From NCBI GenBank assembly GCA_019750095.1, contig JAIEOW010000043.1:1-63463 (forward strand): a stretch of 63,463 nt of DNA. Direction: 5' to 3'. The stretch comes from Phycisphaerales bacterium. GTDB lineage: Bacteria; Planctomycetota; Phycisphaerae; Phycisphaerales; UBA1924. Positions within the stretch are counted from its first letter, which is position 1. Every line of letters begins with the position of its first letter. Below the pieces are notes generated by a model. That model worked only from the letters and a program-made list of their open reading frames with translations, was not told the DNA's origin and searched no databases. Both the position numbers and the translations under genes were made by a program. Positions 43,751 through 53,293 of this stretch are shown here, piece by piece.

Positions 43751-46681
43751 TCAGCCCGCGTTCGTCGGCCGATTCTTCCCCACGCGCGTCTCCACCGTGA
43801 ACGGCGGCTCCTCATCTGCGTCTTCATCCTCGTCGAGTTCGTCATCGTCGTCGGTCGCCTTGACGTCCGATCCTTCAAGCTGCTCCTTCAGATTCCCGTC
43901 ATTGACGATCGACTGCGCCTGCTCCAGAGTCGGCGCGATCGGGTTGCTCGGTGCGCCATTCTCGGCCTCCTCGGCGTCCGCCGCGGCCTGTGCCTTCATC
44001 GCGCGCCACTCTTCCAGCGTCATGGCCACTTCGCGTGCGACGGTGCCCTTGTGCTGGCCGAGAATGCCCGCCTCGCCCATCATCTCGATCAGCCGCGCGG
44101 CTCGGGTGTAGCCGATGGCCAGTCGTCGCTGCAGCATGGACACGCTGCCGCGCTTGGTCTCCAGCACCACCTCGACGGCTTCATCAAACAGCGGATCGTC
44201 CTGGGCATTCAGCAAGCCGTTCCGCTCGCCCTCGAATCCGCCGTCTTCTTCGTCTTCGCCCGCGGGCCGAGCGCTCTTGAGCTGCATCAGCGAGCGTTCG
44301 AACGTCGGGCTGGCGATATCGCGCATGAACTTCACGACGCGGCGGATTTCCTTATCGTCCACCAGCGTGCCCTGCGCACGCGTCAGCTTGCTGCTCTTGG
44401 GCGAGAGATACAGCATGTCGCCCTGACCAAGCAGCAGCTCGCCGCCCTTCTGATCCAGAACGATGCGTGAGTCCATGCCCGACGCCACCTTGAAGCAGAC
44501 GCGCGCCGGCATGTTCGATTTGATGAGGCCGGTCACCACGTTTGCCTGCGGCCGCTGGGTCGCCAGGATCAGGTGCATCCCGACGGCTCGCGCCTTCTGG
44601 GCGATGCGCACGATCGAGTGCTCGACCTCCTTGTTGGTCATCATCAGGTCGGCCAACTCGTCGATCACGAACACCATATAAGGCAGCTTCCGCGGGATCT
44701 TCGCCTCTTCCTCGGGCGTTGTGGGATTGAAGCGCTCCTTCAGCTCTTCCCACGTCAGCTCGTTGTACGTCGCCAGGTCTCGGCACCCCGCCTCGGCGAG
44801 CAGTTCGTACCGCTCGTCCATCTTGTTCACCGCCCACTCAAGGATCGCCGCGGCTTTGGCCATCTCCGTCACCACCGGGCACATCAGGTGCGGAATGTCC
44901 TTGAACTGGCTCATCTCGACCATCTTCGGATCGACCAGCACCAGCTTCAGTTCGTTGGGCTTCTTCGTGTAGAGGAAGCTCATGATGATCGAGTTCATGC
45001 ACACGCTCTTGCCCGAGCCCGTGGTGCCCGCGATCAGCATGTGCGGCATCTTGGCCAGATCTTCGATCATCGGCTCGCCGCTGGCATCCTTGCCGAGGAA
45101 CATCGGGAGCTTCATCCCGGCGTACTTCTCCGTCTTGCCCATCAGTTCCTTCAGCCGGACCTTTTCCTTCTGCGCGTTGGGCACTTCCACGCCCACCGTG
45201 TCGCGCCCGACCATGTTGCTCACGATGCGGATGTTGATCGCCTTCAGTGCCCGCGCCAGATCGCTCGCCACTGCGCTCAGTGCGGCCACCTTCGTGCCCG
45301 GAGCCAGCCGAAGCTCGTACAGCGTGATCACCGGCCCGCTCTCCACCCCCACCACCTCACCCTCGATGCGATATTCGCGGAGCGCCTTCTCCAAGGCCTC
45401 GGCCTGCTCGCGCACATAGCTCTCGAGCGTCAGCCCAAAGTTCTCCTCCGGTTCCTCAAGCTGGTCAAGACCCGGGAACTTGTACCCTTCCAGGTTCTGC
45501 TGATTCTGGATGTCTCGAAGGTCTTCTTCCGTCGCCGACCGCTTGGTCTCGTTGGCAAACCGCACCGGCAGCTTGGCGATCTTCGCCCGCAGTTCATCCG
45601 CGGAATAGGTCTTGCCCTTCGCTGAGTCGTTCGCTGCGGGCTGGGGCTGGTCATCCTCATCGTCATCGCCGCCCGTGACTGCACGGGCCACGGGAATCTC
45701 TTCCTCGTCGTCTTCTTCGATCATGCCCGCCGCCGCGGGCGTCAGCCGGCCTCCATCCGGGTCAAAGCTCTCGACCGCACCAAGCCCGCCCGCATCCGGA
45801 TCGATCGGACCCCCCGCCGGCTTCGCATCCTTCTTCTTCCGCAACGGCTTCTCGTCCAGCTTGTTCAGCCGATCGTCGTCATCCACATCCGTCTCACGCA
45901 CCTTCCGCTCGGCCTCGCTGCGCTCACGATCACGAAGCTCGCGCAGCATCGCACGCCGCTCTGCAAAGGTCCGAGCCGTGTGGAGCGCAAAGCAGCCCGT
46001 CTGGCGAGCACCGGAATACAGCACGCGCCCGGTCCACATGGCAAACAGCAGGGCCCAGACGTCCAGCGTCACCGTCGCCGCAACAGCGAGACCCAGCAGC
46101 AGCCAGATCAGCGTCCCCACCGTGCCGAATCGCAGCGCAAGCTCATGCCCGCCGACAGAACCGATCACCCCGCCGGGCAGGTTCGGCACCGGGCCGGTCC
46201 ATGTGAAGAGCAATCCCTGAAAGCACGCGATCACCGCCGCCAGCAGCAGCGCGCCGATCGCCCGTACCGGCAGATGCGTGATTGCCCGCCCCATCGCCGT
46301 CAGCACCAGGCCCGTGGCCCCGAGCGCCATGATCACCCAAGCGCCGAACCCGACGACGCTGTACATCGCGTGCGCCACCGCAGCCCCGGCCAGGCCGCAC
46401 AGGTTGTGCGTCTGCCGCTCCGGCCCGGCCACATGAGCCGTCGGCCAGTCGTTGCGGCTGTAGGTTGCGAGCGCAATCGCAACGAACACCCACACCAAAA
46501 ATGCACCGACCCAGGCCAAGCGCAGCCACATCAGCTCCCGATGATCCATCGGGTCCACGGCCTCAGGCCGCTCAGCACGGCCCTTGCGCGTTGGTGGGGG
46601 TGACCCCGCGTCCTCTTCCTGAGCGGCGCGAGACTTCGTGCGGGCCGAAGCCCTGATGGCGGTCGATCCTTCGGTAATCAC
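43751..46681 (-). CDS. ftsK: DNA translocase FtsK/SpoIIIE
   Basis: The 976-residue protein has a basic N-terminus, four membrane helices within residues 50-230, an acidic disordered linker (about 240-360), then the motor: IAGTTGSGKSVCMNS (Walker A, about residue 550) and FVIDELADLMM (Walker B). A C-terminal winged-helix gamma domain (RRLAIGYTRAARLIEMM) reads KOPS-type sequences. It pumps chromosomal DNA during division. The tail after the gamma domain is acidic. The start is a GTG at 46681 with no clear Shine-Dalgarno; it is divergent from a SLOG-like gene. Confidence 0.93.
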   Translation of the reverse strand: MITEGSTAIRASARTKSRAAQEEDAGSPPPTRKGRAERPEAVDPMDHRELMWLRLAWVGAFLVWVFVAIALATYSRNDWPTAHVAGPERQTHNLCGLAGAAVAHAMYSVVGFGAWVIMALGATGLVLTAMGRAITHLPVRAIGALLLAAVIACFQGLLFTWTGPVPNLPGGVIGSVGGHELALRFGTVGTLIWLLLGLAVAATVTLDVWALLFAMWTGRVLYSGARQTGCFALHTARTFAERRAMLRELRDRERSEAERKVRETDVDDDDRLNKLDEKPLRKKKDAKPAGGPIDPDAGGLGAVESFDPDGGRLTPAAAGMIEEDDEEEIPVARAVTGGDDDEDDQPQPAANDSAKGKTYSADELRAKIAKLPVRFANETKRSATEEDLRDIQNQQNLEGYKFPGLDQLEEPEENFGLTLESYVREQAEALEKALREYRIEGEVVGVESGPVITLYELRLAPGTKVAALSAVASDLARALKAINIRIVSNMVGRDTVGVEVPNAQKEKVRLKELMGKTEKYAGMKLPMFLGKDASGEPMIEDLAKMPHMLIAGTTGSGKSVCMNSIIMSFLYTKKPNELKLVLVDPKMVEMSQFKDIPHLMCPVVTEMAKAAAILEWAVNKMDERYELLAEAGCRDLATYNELTWEELKERFNPTTPEEEAKIPRKLPYMVFVIDELADLMMTNKEVEHSIVRIAQKARAVGMHLILATQRPQANVVTGLIKSNMPARVCFKVASGMDSRIVLDQKGGELLLGQGDMLYLSPKSSKLTRAQGTLVDDKEIRRVVKFMRDIASPTFERSLMQLKSARPAGEDEEDGGFEGERNGLLNAQDDPLFDEAVEVVLETKRGSVSMLQRRLAIGYTRAARLIEMMGEAGILGQHKGTVAREVAMTLEEWRAMKAQAAADAEEAENGAPSNPIAPTLEQAQSIVNDGNLKEQLEGSDVKATDDDDELDEDEDADEEPPFTVETRVGKNRPTNAG

Positions 46682-46816
46682 GAACCGGTTATCGGCGCGT
46701 CGTGAATCCGGCGGTCATACTTTTTCAATGTCCGCCGAACATATCCCTTCCACTTTCCGATCAGGGGCATGACCCCCGCTATCTTGACCTCTTCACCGGG
46801 GCCTCGGCCCGATCCC

Positions 46817-47335
46817 ATGCCTGAATCCACCCCCCCGCCCCCCACAGAACGACCCCCAAACCAGGCCAGGACCGGTCAACGCGCGCACGCACACCCAGAA
46901 CCGGGTCGGGCCGTGATCCGAAAGGTGCTTGCCGTCCTTGGCCCCACGCTGGGCCGCGGCTCCGCCGCTCTCGGGGCCGACCTCCTCGTTGCGGAGGCAT
47001 TCCGAGATCTGACGATTCCCTACACGATCATCCTTCCTTATTCCCGCTCGAACTTTGAGCCAAACGCCCCGCCCGAAGAAGCACGGCGAATCGACGCCAT
47101 TCTCCGCGACGCGTCGACCGTCACGACCCTTGCCGCCGCCACCGAGCCATATGCCCAGCTCATGGAGGCGTTGCTCCGGGATGCCGACGCGCTTCTGGCG
47201 GTCTGGGACGGCGGCCCCGCTCAGGGGCCCGGGGGCACTGCGGAGGTTGCCGCTGCTGCGATATCGCGAGGGATACCTGTCACCCGTGTGGAGCCGTCTG
47301 CTGGGCCATCTGGAACGCAGAGGACATGGCACTGA
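46817..47335 (+). CDS. SLOG/LOG-like Rossmann protein, unknown function
   Basis: The 172-residue protein has a Pro-rich N-terminus of about 30 residues, then a Rossmann-like domain: KVLAVLGPTLGRGSAALGADLLVAEAF, IPYTIILPYSRSNF and ADALLAVWDGGPAQGPGGTAEV. The final Gly-rich motif before AAAAISRGIPV resembles the nucleotide-binding loop of the SLOG superfamily (DprA, LOG). Such domains bind or process nucleotides. TATCTT about 26 nt upstream favours the ATG at 46817; the ATG at 46769 is also in frame. It lies between ftsK and comM. Confidence 0.6.
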   Translation: MPESTPPPPTERPPNQARTGQRAHAHPEPGRAVIRKVLAVLGPTLGRGSAALGADLLVAEAFRDLTIPYTIILPYSRSNFEPNAPPEEARRIDAILRDASTVTTLAAATEPYAQLMEALLRDADALLAVWDGGPAQGPGGTAEVAAAAISRGIPVTRVEPSAGPSGTQRTWH

Positions 47336-47410
47336 GCGGGGACTTGAGGAATGCTCGTCCAGGCGGCATGGGCCACTCACGCGCGTGACGCGTGCGATCA
47401 TCCAGCACTT

Positions 47411-49081
47411 TCACCCCTTCCGATCCAGCAACCGATACCCGATCGCCTCCGCCACATGCTCGGCCTCGATCGTCTTCGCCCCCGCCAAGTCCGCGATCGT
47501 CCGACCTACGCGCCGAATCTTGTCATACGCCCGCGCGCTCAGACCAAGCTCCGTCATCGCCTGGCCCAGCATCACCTTCGCGTCTTCGCTCATCGGCGCA
47601 AGCTCATCAAGCTGCCGCCCGCTGAGCCGAGCGTTCGGCGTGGTTCCCTTTTCATCCCCACCGGCCCCTCCCCCCCCACTCTGCCGCTGGTTCTGAATCC
47701 GCCGAGCTGACAGCACCTGCTCACGCATCTGCGCGCTCGACGTTCCGCGCGGCGCGGATTGATCCAGTGACTTCGACAACTGCGCCCACGGCACCGCCGG
47801 CGCTTCAATATGAATATCGATCCGGTCCACCAGCGGCCCCGACAGCTTGGAAAGGTACCGGTCCATCGCCCGCTTGCCCACCTCATCCCGCGGCACATCG
47901 CCCTTGGGCGTCGGATTCATCGCCGCCACCAGCATGAAACTCGCCGGAAACCGCACCGCAGAGTGCGACCGGGCGATCGTGACCACATGGTCCTCCAGCG
48001 GCTGCCTTAAGGTCTCCAGAACATCCCGCGGAAACTCCGGCAACTCATCCAGAAACAGCACCCCGCGATGCGCGAGCGAGATCTCGCCGGGTTTGGGCAC
48101 CATTCCCCCGCCGACGATCGCCGCTCCGCTTGCCGTGTGGTGCGGCGTCCTTACAGGGCGAATCGTGACCATCCCCTGTCCCGGTGCAAGCTGACCCGCC
48201 GCGGAGTAGATCCGCGTGACATCAATCGCTTCCTGAGCCGTCAGCGGCGGCAACACCCCCGGCAGCGCACGAGCCATCATGGTTTTGCCAGTCCCGGCAG
48301 GCCCAAGCATCAGGAGGTTGTGCGCCCCAGCCGCCGCCACCACGATGGCCCGCTTCACCGACTCCTGACCGCGCACATCGGCAAAGTCCACCGGTGCCTC
48401 GGCCGACCGGAGCGTGCCCTCCACATCCATCGGCGGATGCGGATGCAGCTCGATCGCCCCCATCAGCCACCCGATCACCTCGGTGAGGGTCCGAACCCCG
48501 ATCGATTCGATCCCTGAGACCAGCGACGCCTCCGCCGCATTGTCCGCCGGCACCACCACCCCGCGATAGCCCTTTGCCCGCGCGAGAGCCGCCATCGACA
48601 GCACGCCGCGAATCGGCCGCAGCCGACCGTCGAGCGCGAGCTCGCCCGCAAACACGTACTTCCGAGGATCAGGGGCGTCTTCAGCGAGCGCGACCGTTGA
48701 TGGTGCCGACCCCGCCCCCCCACTCGTCCCACCACCACGCTTTCCCCCCGCACTCTGGGGCGTCCGCGCGAGCGCACCCTGCGCCATCAGCAGCCCAACC
48801 GCAATCGGCAGGTCATACAGCGGCCCCTCTTTCCGCACGTCTGCGGGCGCCAGATTAATCAGCGTCTTCCCCTGAGGAAACATGTGCCCCGAGTTTGAGA
48901 GCGCCGACCGCACCCGCTCGACCGACTCTTTCACCGCCGCGTCGGGCAGCCCCACGATCATGGCCCGCCCCCCACCCTCGCCACTTTCATCGCTCATGGC
49001 CAGCGGGTTGTTGTCGACCTCCACCTCGCAGGGAAGTGCGTCGATGCCTTGCAGGAGATAGGACTGGACGCGAGCAAGCAT
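47411..49081 (-). CDS. comM: Mg-chelatase-like AAA+ ATPase, ComM/YifB family
   Basis: The 556-residue protein has an N-terminal Lon-S5-like domain (VGLPDAAVKESVERVRSAL, INLAPADVRKEGPLYDLP), an AAA+ core (LGPAGTGKTMMARALPG; LFLDELPEF; sensor regions) and a C-terminal lid (ARAYDKIRRVGRTIADL). In transformable bacteria ComM is a branch-migration helicase acting on donor DNA. The usual cysteine-rich NPCPCG motif is replaced by NPTPKGDVP, so the zinc site is absent. TACACT (49089-49094) ends 7 nt before the ATG. Insertions rich in Gly occur in both halves. Confidence 0.88.
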   Translation of the reverse strand: MLARVQSYLLQGIDALPCEVEVDNNPLAMSDESGEGGGRAMIVGLPDAAVKESVERVRSALSNSGHMFPQGKTLINLAPADVRKEGPLYDLPIAVGLLMAQGALARTPQSAGGKRGGGTSGGAGSAPSTVALAEDAPDPRKYVFAGELALDGRLRPIRGVLSMAALARAKGYRGVVVPADNAAEASLVSGIESIGVRTLTEVIGWLMGAIELHPHPPMDVEGTLRSAEAPVDFADVRGQESVKRAIVVAAAGAHNLLMLGPAGTGKTMMARALPGVLPPLTAQEAIDVTRIYSAAGQLAPGQGMVTIRPVRTPHHTASGAAIVGGGMVPKPGEISLAHRGVLFLDELPEFPRDVLETLRQPLEDHVVTIARSHSAVRFPASFMLVAAMNPTPKGDVPRDEVGKRAMDRYLSKLSGPLVDRIDIHIEAPAVPWAQLSKSLDQSAPRGTSSAQMREQVLSARRIQNQRQSGGGGAGGDEKGTTPNARLSGRQLDELAPMSEDAKVMLGQAMTELGLSARAYDKIRRVGRTIADLAGAKTIEAEHVAEAIGYRLLDRKG

Positions 49082-49400
49082 GGGGGAAAGTGTAGATCCC
49101 TTCACGCAATCTCCGGCATCAGCCCGGGGAGCGCCCGCCGCTGTTCACACCTGTGCAACACCCTGAGCGTCAGGGAATCTCGCAGACGAATCGCCGGAGC
49201 AGGTTGCGGCTTTCGCTTCGGGATCAGGCCGTTGCTGCATGGCCACTCGAGGCAGCCGCGGGCCCGAATGAGTTTGCTCGGCGACACGGCTCGTTCGGAT
49301 GTTGGTTCAGTCGCCGACAGCATGCCGCCGACCGAGCCCTCGCTGCTCGATGCGTACCAAGACGACCGCACGCAAGCACCGCAACGATTGCAAAATGACA
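49082..49400. other. Intergenic region without a supported gene
   Basis: Between the comM start and the hairpin after tRNA-Ser. Open frames here (for example 49102-49413, minus) have no recognisable domain, and the region carries the comM promoter hexamer at 49089-49094. Nothing else is seen. Confidence 0.5.
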
Positions 49401-49449
49401 ACCCCTCGTTCACAAGCCCTTGCTGTTGCAGGCCTTATGAACGAGGGGT
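49401..49449 (-). terminator. Hairpin downstream of tRNA-Ser
   Basis: Perfect 12-bp arms ACCCCTCGTTCA (49401-49412) and TGAACGAGGGGT (49438-49449) flank a 25-nt loop. It starts 10 nt after the tRNA-Ser 3' end on the minus strand and is followed by TGTCATTTTGC, a weak T tract. Likely the tRNA terminator. Confidence 0.6.
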
Positions 49450-49458
49450 CCATCGAAG

Positions 49459-49545
49459 CGGAGAGGGAGGGATTCGAACCCTCGATACGGTTTCCCGTAT
49501 ACGCGATTTCCAGTCGCGTTCCTTCAGCCGCTCGGACACCTCTCC
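49459..49545 (-). tRNA. tRNA-Ser (anticodon GGA)
   Basis: On the minus strand the sequence folds as a class II tRNA: acceptor stem GGAGAGG with CCTCTCC, D-arm, anticodon loop CTGGAAA with GGA, a long variable arm (stem around TACGG and CCGTA), and T-loop GGTTCGAATCC. Discriminator base is G, and no CCA is encoded. It reads UCC and UCU serine codons. Confidence 0.95.
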
Positions 49546-49608
49546 GGAAGTGCTACCTGGCTGAACAGGGGCCAAGTCTAGGCGCGGCATTGACGGGGGT
49601 TCTGGAGC

Positions 49609-50373
49609 TTATCGGCGGAATCGGGTCCGACCTTCGGCCTCAAAGAGCGCAGGAAAAGCTGGGGTGGCGGAACGATTCACAAAGCGGACCCAGAATGCGT
49701 CCAACAGGCGGACACCCAGATATTGGTGGGTGATGTAGAAGGCGATCAGCCAGCCGAGGACGGCGCCCACGACGACATCGGTGGGCCAGTGGGCGTCGAA
49801 CAGCACGCGGCCGAAGCCCACAAGGGCAGCAAGGGCGAGTGTGAGCCAACGGAGGGGTGGGTAGAGCACGCCGAGGAAGGCCGCAGCGGCGAAAGCAAAG
49901 AGTGTGTGGCTAGAGGGCATGGACCAGAGGTCAGAGTTTGCTCCGGCCGCGATGTCCCAGGCATGCACCCGCGTCTCGGAGCCTTTGACGGTGATCGGAT
50001 AGGTGCCCCAGGGGAAGAGGAACGTGTGCGGGTCTTCGTACTGCGGGCGGGGACGCGGGCGGCCGATGAAGAGCTTGCCGAGAGATGATGCGAGTTGGCA
50101 GACGATCGTGAGCAGGAGCAGATCGAGCAGTCGGCGGCGGCGGATCGGGTCGAGGAGCCAGATCGTCAGTGCGATGACGATGACAAAGAAACCTTGGCCA
50201 AACTGCTGCCAGGCGTGCAGTTCGCGGCGGAGGTCGCCGCCGAGGGCTTGTTCGAGGTGTGCGGCGGCGTGGCTGAGAGGGCCGTCGAAGGGGTAGATGA
50301 TGACAAAGCCGAGCACACCCACGAGGAGCGGCCAGAGCCACCAGAGCTTTGGAGCGGGCGGAACGGTGCTCAT
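49609..50373 (-). CDS. PAP2-superfamily membrane phosphatase
   Basis: A 254-residue protein with about five or six membrane helices and the three PAP2 acid-phosphatase motifs: KLFIGRPRPRP, SMPSSHT, and GFGRVLFDAHWPTDVVVG. It probably dephosphorylates a lipid phosphate or polyprenyl pyrophosphate at the membrane. The ATG at 50373 gives a normal start (MSTVPPAP before the first helix); the very long reading frame upstream is antisense to the GT39 gene. The divergent GT39 gene starts 40 bp away, and a lipid-phosphate role for both is plausible. Confidence 0.85.
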   Translation of the reverse strand: MSTVPPAPKLWWLWPLLVGVLGFVIIYPFDGPLSHAAAHLEQALGGDLRRELHAWQQFGQGFFVIVIALTIWLLDPIRRRRLLDLLLLTIVCQLASSLGKLFIGRPRPRPQYEDPHTFLFPWGTYPITVKGSETRVHAWDIAAGANSDLWSMPSSHTLFAFAAAAFLGVLYPPLRWLTLALAALVGFGRVLFDAHWPTDVVVGAVLGWLIAFYITHQYLGVRLLDAFWVRFVNRSATPAFPALFEAEGRTRFRR

Positions 50374-50412
50374 GCGCGGCTCGCGCCTCGGGGAGAGGTA
50401 TGCTCTGACCGA

Positions 50413-52185
50413 ATGAACAAAGGTTCGGCGAGCACTGGCTGGAAAGGATGGCGGGCCGGGTGTGCGCTCATGGTGCTGTGCCTTGCAGTGTACCTTCCTG
50501 GGCTGTGGTCGATTCCGCCGGTGGACCGAGATGAGTCGCGGTTTGCGCAGGCGAGCAGGCAGATGGTGGAGAGCGGGGACTATGTGGTGCCGCGGGTGCA
50601 GGATCGCCCTCGGCTGAACAAGCCGCCATTGATCTATTGGCTGCAGAGCGCGAGCGTGAAGGTGTTTGGCGATGGGCCTGGGGCGTGGGCGCATGGGAAC
50701 ATCTGGGTGTTCCGCCTGCCGAGTGTGGTGTGCGCGATCGGGGCGGCGCTGGTGACGTGGCGGATCGGGTGCTCGATGTTCGGTTCGCGGGTTGGGTTGG
50801 TAGGGGCGGGCTTGCTGGCGATCTCGCCGATGGTGGTGTGGGATGCGCATCAGGCGCGGGCGGATCAGTTGCTGTTGCTGACGGTGGTGATGAGTCAGCT
50901 CGCGTTGTGGAAAGTGTGGTCTTGGCCGAGCGGTGTGGAGTCGCGGGGGAAGTGGCGCGGCGTGGTGTGGGCGATGGGGTTCTGGATTGCGCTTGGGCTT
51001 GGGGTGCTGGGGAAGGGGCCGATCACGCCGCTGGTGGCCGGGCTCACGGTGATCGCCATGAGCATCACGACGCGGCGGTGGGGCTGGATATGGTCGGGGC
51101 TGAGGCCGATGTGGGGCGTGCCGGTGATGCTCGCGGTGGTTGGGCCGTGGGTGTATGAGGTGGGAATGCAGGTCGGGTGGGAGCGGTACTTGGCGATCGT
51201 GTGGGAGGAGACGATCGGAAGGTCTGGCGACGCGGCGGAGGGACACTGGGGGCCGCCGGGGTATCACACGATGCTTTTGAGCGTGCTGATGTGGCCGGGG
51301 TCGATGCTGACGCTGATGGCGATGGTGGCGGCGGTGCGCAGTTGCTGGGGTGTGTGGAGGCGGCGCGAGGGAGTGGTCGACGCGACGGTGTTTCTTGTCG
51401 CGTGGATTCTGCCGGCGTGGGTGGTGTTTGAGTTGATCGCGACGAAGCTGCCGCACTACACGATGCCGATGTATCCGGCGCTCGCGCTGCTTTCGGGCAA
51501 AGCGGCGGTGGAACTGGCCGAGCGGCGCGGCGAACTGATCGAGCGTGCACGCTCGCTTGGATCACGGGTGGGCTTTGCGTTGTGGGTAGGGATCGGATTT
51601 CTGGGGCTTGGGCTGAGCATGGTGCTGCTGGCGGCGGTGGGCGGATTCGGCGCGGATCAAGGGACGCGGGCGGTGTGGGCGATCGGGATCGGCGTGCCCC
51701 TGGTGCTCGGCACGCTGCTGCTGCTGGCAATGCGGGCAATACGGGCCGAACGCTTTGTGGTGGCCCATGTGCTGGGCGGGGCGTGCGTGGTGGTGTGGGT
51801 GTGGGCGGTGCTGGGCGTGGTGCTGCCTGAGAGCAGCCGACTCTGGATCAGCCCGCGGCTGGAGGCCAAGGTGGCGGCACTCAGCGAGGGTCGCGCCGGG
51901 CCGGTGCGGGTGGGGCTGGTCGGATTTCAGGAAGACAGCGCGGTGTTCATGCTGCGTGGACAGGGCGAGCGATTGGATGCCGAGCACGCGATGGTGTGGA
52001 TGCAGACCCACGCGCGCACGGGCGCGGTGCTGGTGATCGACACGCTTCGACATGCGGAGCTTGCGCGGCGTGCCGCGGAAAAGTGGGATCTTGGGGCTCG
52101 TGTTGAGGGATACAACTACTCGCTGGGACGGGATGTGGCGGTTGAGATCTATTCAGACCGGGGCACCGGCGGAGGGAATCGCTGA
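50413..52185 (+). CDS. GT39/ArnT-like membrane glycosyltransferase
   Basis: The 590-residue GT-C protein has about 10-12 membrane helices. The first loop holds the acidic motif PVDRDESRFAQASRQM, followed by RLNKPPLIYWLQ, as in ArnT and related polyprenyl-phosphate-dependent transferases. A soluble C-terminal domain follows. It transfers a sugar from a lipid carrier to an envelope acceptor. TATGCT (50399-50404) ends 8 nt before the ATG. The stop overlaps the truB start by one base (TGATG). Confidence 0.88.
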   Translation: MNKGSASTGWKGWRAGCALMVLCLAVYLPGLWSIPPVDRDESRFAQASRQMVESGDYVVPRVQDRPRLNKPPLIYWLQSASVKVFGDGPGAWAHGNIWVFRLPSVVCAIGAALVTWRIGCSMFGSRVGLVGAGLLAISPMVVWDAHQARADQLLLLTVVMSQLALWKVWSWPSGVESRGKWRGVVWAMGFWIALGLGVLGKGPITPLVAGLTVIAMSITTRRWGWIWSGLRPMWGVPVMLAVVGPWVYEVGMQVGWERYLAIVWEETIGRSGDAAEGHWGPPGYHTMLLSVLMWPGSMLTLMAMVAAVRSCWGVWRRREGVVDATVFLVAWILPAWVVFELIATKLPHYTMPMYPALALLSGKAAVELAERRGELIERARSLGSRVGFALWVGIGFLGLGLSMVLLAAVGGFGADQGTRAVWAIGIGVPLVLGTLLLLAMRAIRAERFVVAHVLGGACVVVWVWAVLGVVLPESSRLWISPRLEAKVAALSEGRAGPVRVGLVGFQEDSAVFMLRGQGERLDAEHAMVWMQTHARTGAVLVIDTLRHAELARRAAEKWDLGARVEGYNYSLGRDVAVEIYSDRGTGGGNR

Positions 52186-53015
52186 TGGACCCGAACTCTC
52201 CGCCGCCGCCATCGGGGCTGGTTTTGATCGATAAGCCCGCGAAGCGCGCGGTGTCGTCGATGACGGCGTGCCGCGTGGTGAAGAAGAAGCTGATCGCGGG
52301 CGGCGTTGGGGACGCGAAGCGCCGGCGGAACATCGCGGTGGGTCATGCCGGGACGCTCGATCCGCTGGCGAGTGGGCTGCTCATCGTGCTGGTGGGGCGT
52401 GCGACGCGGCTGTGCGATCAGTTGATGGCTGGGCGGAAGACGTATGTGGCCGAGATCGACCTGGCGCACGAGTCGAACACGGATGATCTGGAGGGTGAGC
52501 TGGTTGTGCATCCGCCGCCGAGCGTGATGCCGATGCGAGAGGATGTTGAGCGGGTGCTGGGCGAGCGGTTCACGGGCGAGATTCAGCAGCGACCGCCGGC
52601 GTTCAGCGCGATGTGGGTGAATGGACAACGAGCGTATGAACTGGCGCGAAAGGGTCGGGCTCCGGAGATGGTGCCGCGGCCGGTGATGATCCATGCGGTG
52701 CGCGTGGTGGAGTATGGGTGGCCGAAGCTGGTGATTGAGGTGGATTGCGGGAAGGGGACGTACATCCGATCGCTTGCACGCGACGTTGGTGTCGCGCTGA
52801 CGGGCCACGCGGGATGTCTGCGAGCGCTTCGGCGGACGGCGATCGGGGCGTATCACGTCGATGGGGCCTGGCCGCTCGAAGGGTTGCCCGAGGTGTTGAC
52901 CGAGATCGACCTGATTCAGGTCGATCTCGGATACAAGAACCCGCTGCCGCCGAGTGGAGGGCGTCGAGCCGCCGACGATCAAGAGGATGAGATCGAAGCG
53001 AACGATCCTGCGTAG
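52185..53015 (+). CDS. truB: tRNA pseudouridine synthase B
   Basis: A 276-residue TruB. The catalytic Asp59 lies in AVGHAGTLDPLASGLL, followed by RKTYVAEIDL, RPPAFSAMWVNGQRAYELAR and CGKGTYIRSLARDVG. It makes pseudouridine 55 in the T-loop of tRNAs. The C-terminal domain is short and ends in an acidic tail instead of a full PUA-like domain. It is coupled to the GT39 gene, not to the rbfA-truB-rpsO context common elsewhere. Its last 37 nt overlap the convergent 104-residue gene. Confidence 0.93.
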   Translation: MDPNSPPPPSGLVLIDKPAKRAVSSMTACRVVKKKLIAGGVGDAKRRRNIAVGHAGTLDPLASGLLIVLVGRATRLCDQLMAGRKTYVAEIDLAHESNTDDLEGELVVHPPPSVMPMREDVERVLGERFTGEIQQRPPAFSAMWVNGQRAYELARKGRAPEMVPRPVMIHAVRVVEYGWPKLVIEVDCGKGTYIRSLARDVGVALTGHAGCLRALRRTAIGAYHVDGAWPLEGLPEVLTEIDLIQVDLGYKNPLPPSGGRRAADDQEDEIEANDPA

Positions 53016-53293
53016 TGATCATCGACGGCGAAACGCAGGCAGTTGGCGTCGATGAGCAGATCGAGTTTGGGCTCGCCCTGAGCGGCGCAGAGCACGGTGC
53101 CCGGCTGGCTTGAACAGAGCACCTCAGGAAGATTGGTTTCACGCGTGTTCAGCGTGACGGCGGCGCAGTGGCGTGGATCGGTCATGATCAGGCGAGCGAT
53201 GCCGAGTTCGGCGAGCAGGCCTGCGATCGCACAGGCGACGGTGCGGCGATCGGCCGCGTCGTCGGGCCAAGAGATGTCGCCGGTGGTGCTCAT
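52979..53293 (-). CDS. Small protein of unknown function
   Basis: The 104-residue protein has a helix (ACAIAGLLAELGIARLIM) and Cys at scattered positions, with no recognised family. Its ATG overlaps the stop of the membrane-protein gene upstream (ATGA), which supports translation. It is the last gene of the minus-strand operon, and its 3' end runs 37 nt into truB. Confidence 0.6.
   Translation of the reverse strand: MSTTGDISWPDDAADRRTVACAIAGLLAELGIARLIMTDPRHCAAVTLNTRETNLPEVLCSSQPGTVLCAAQGEPKLDLLIDANCLRFAVDDHYAGSFASISSS

Noticed and set aside
49102..49413. 103-residue frame between comM and tRNA-Ser
   Set aside because: No recognisable motif or start signal, and it covers the tRNA terminator hairpin and comM promoter region.
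50374..51456. N-terminal extension of the PAP2 phosphatase to about 615 residues
   Set aside because: The added sequence is antisense to the GT39 gene and is low-complexity Arg/Pro/His; the normal family start is at 50373.
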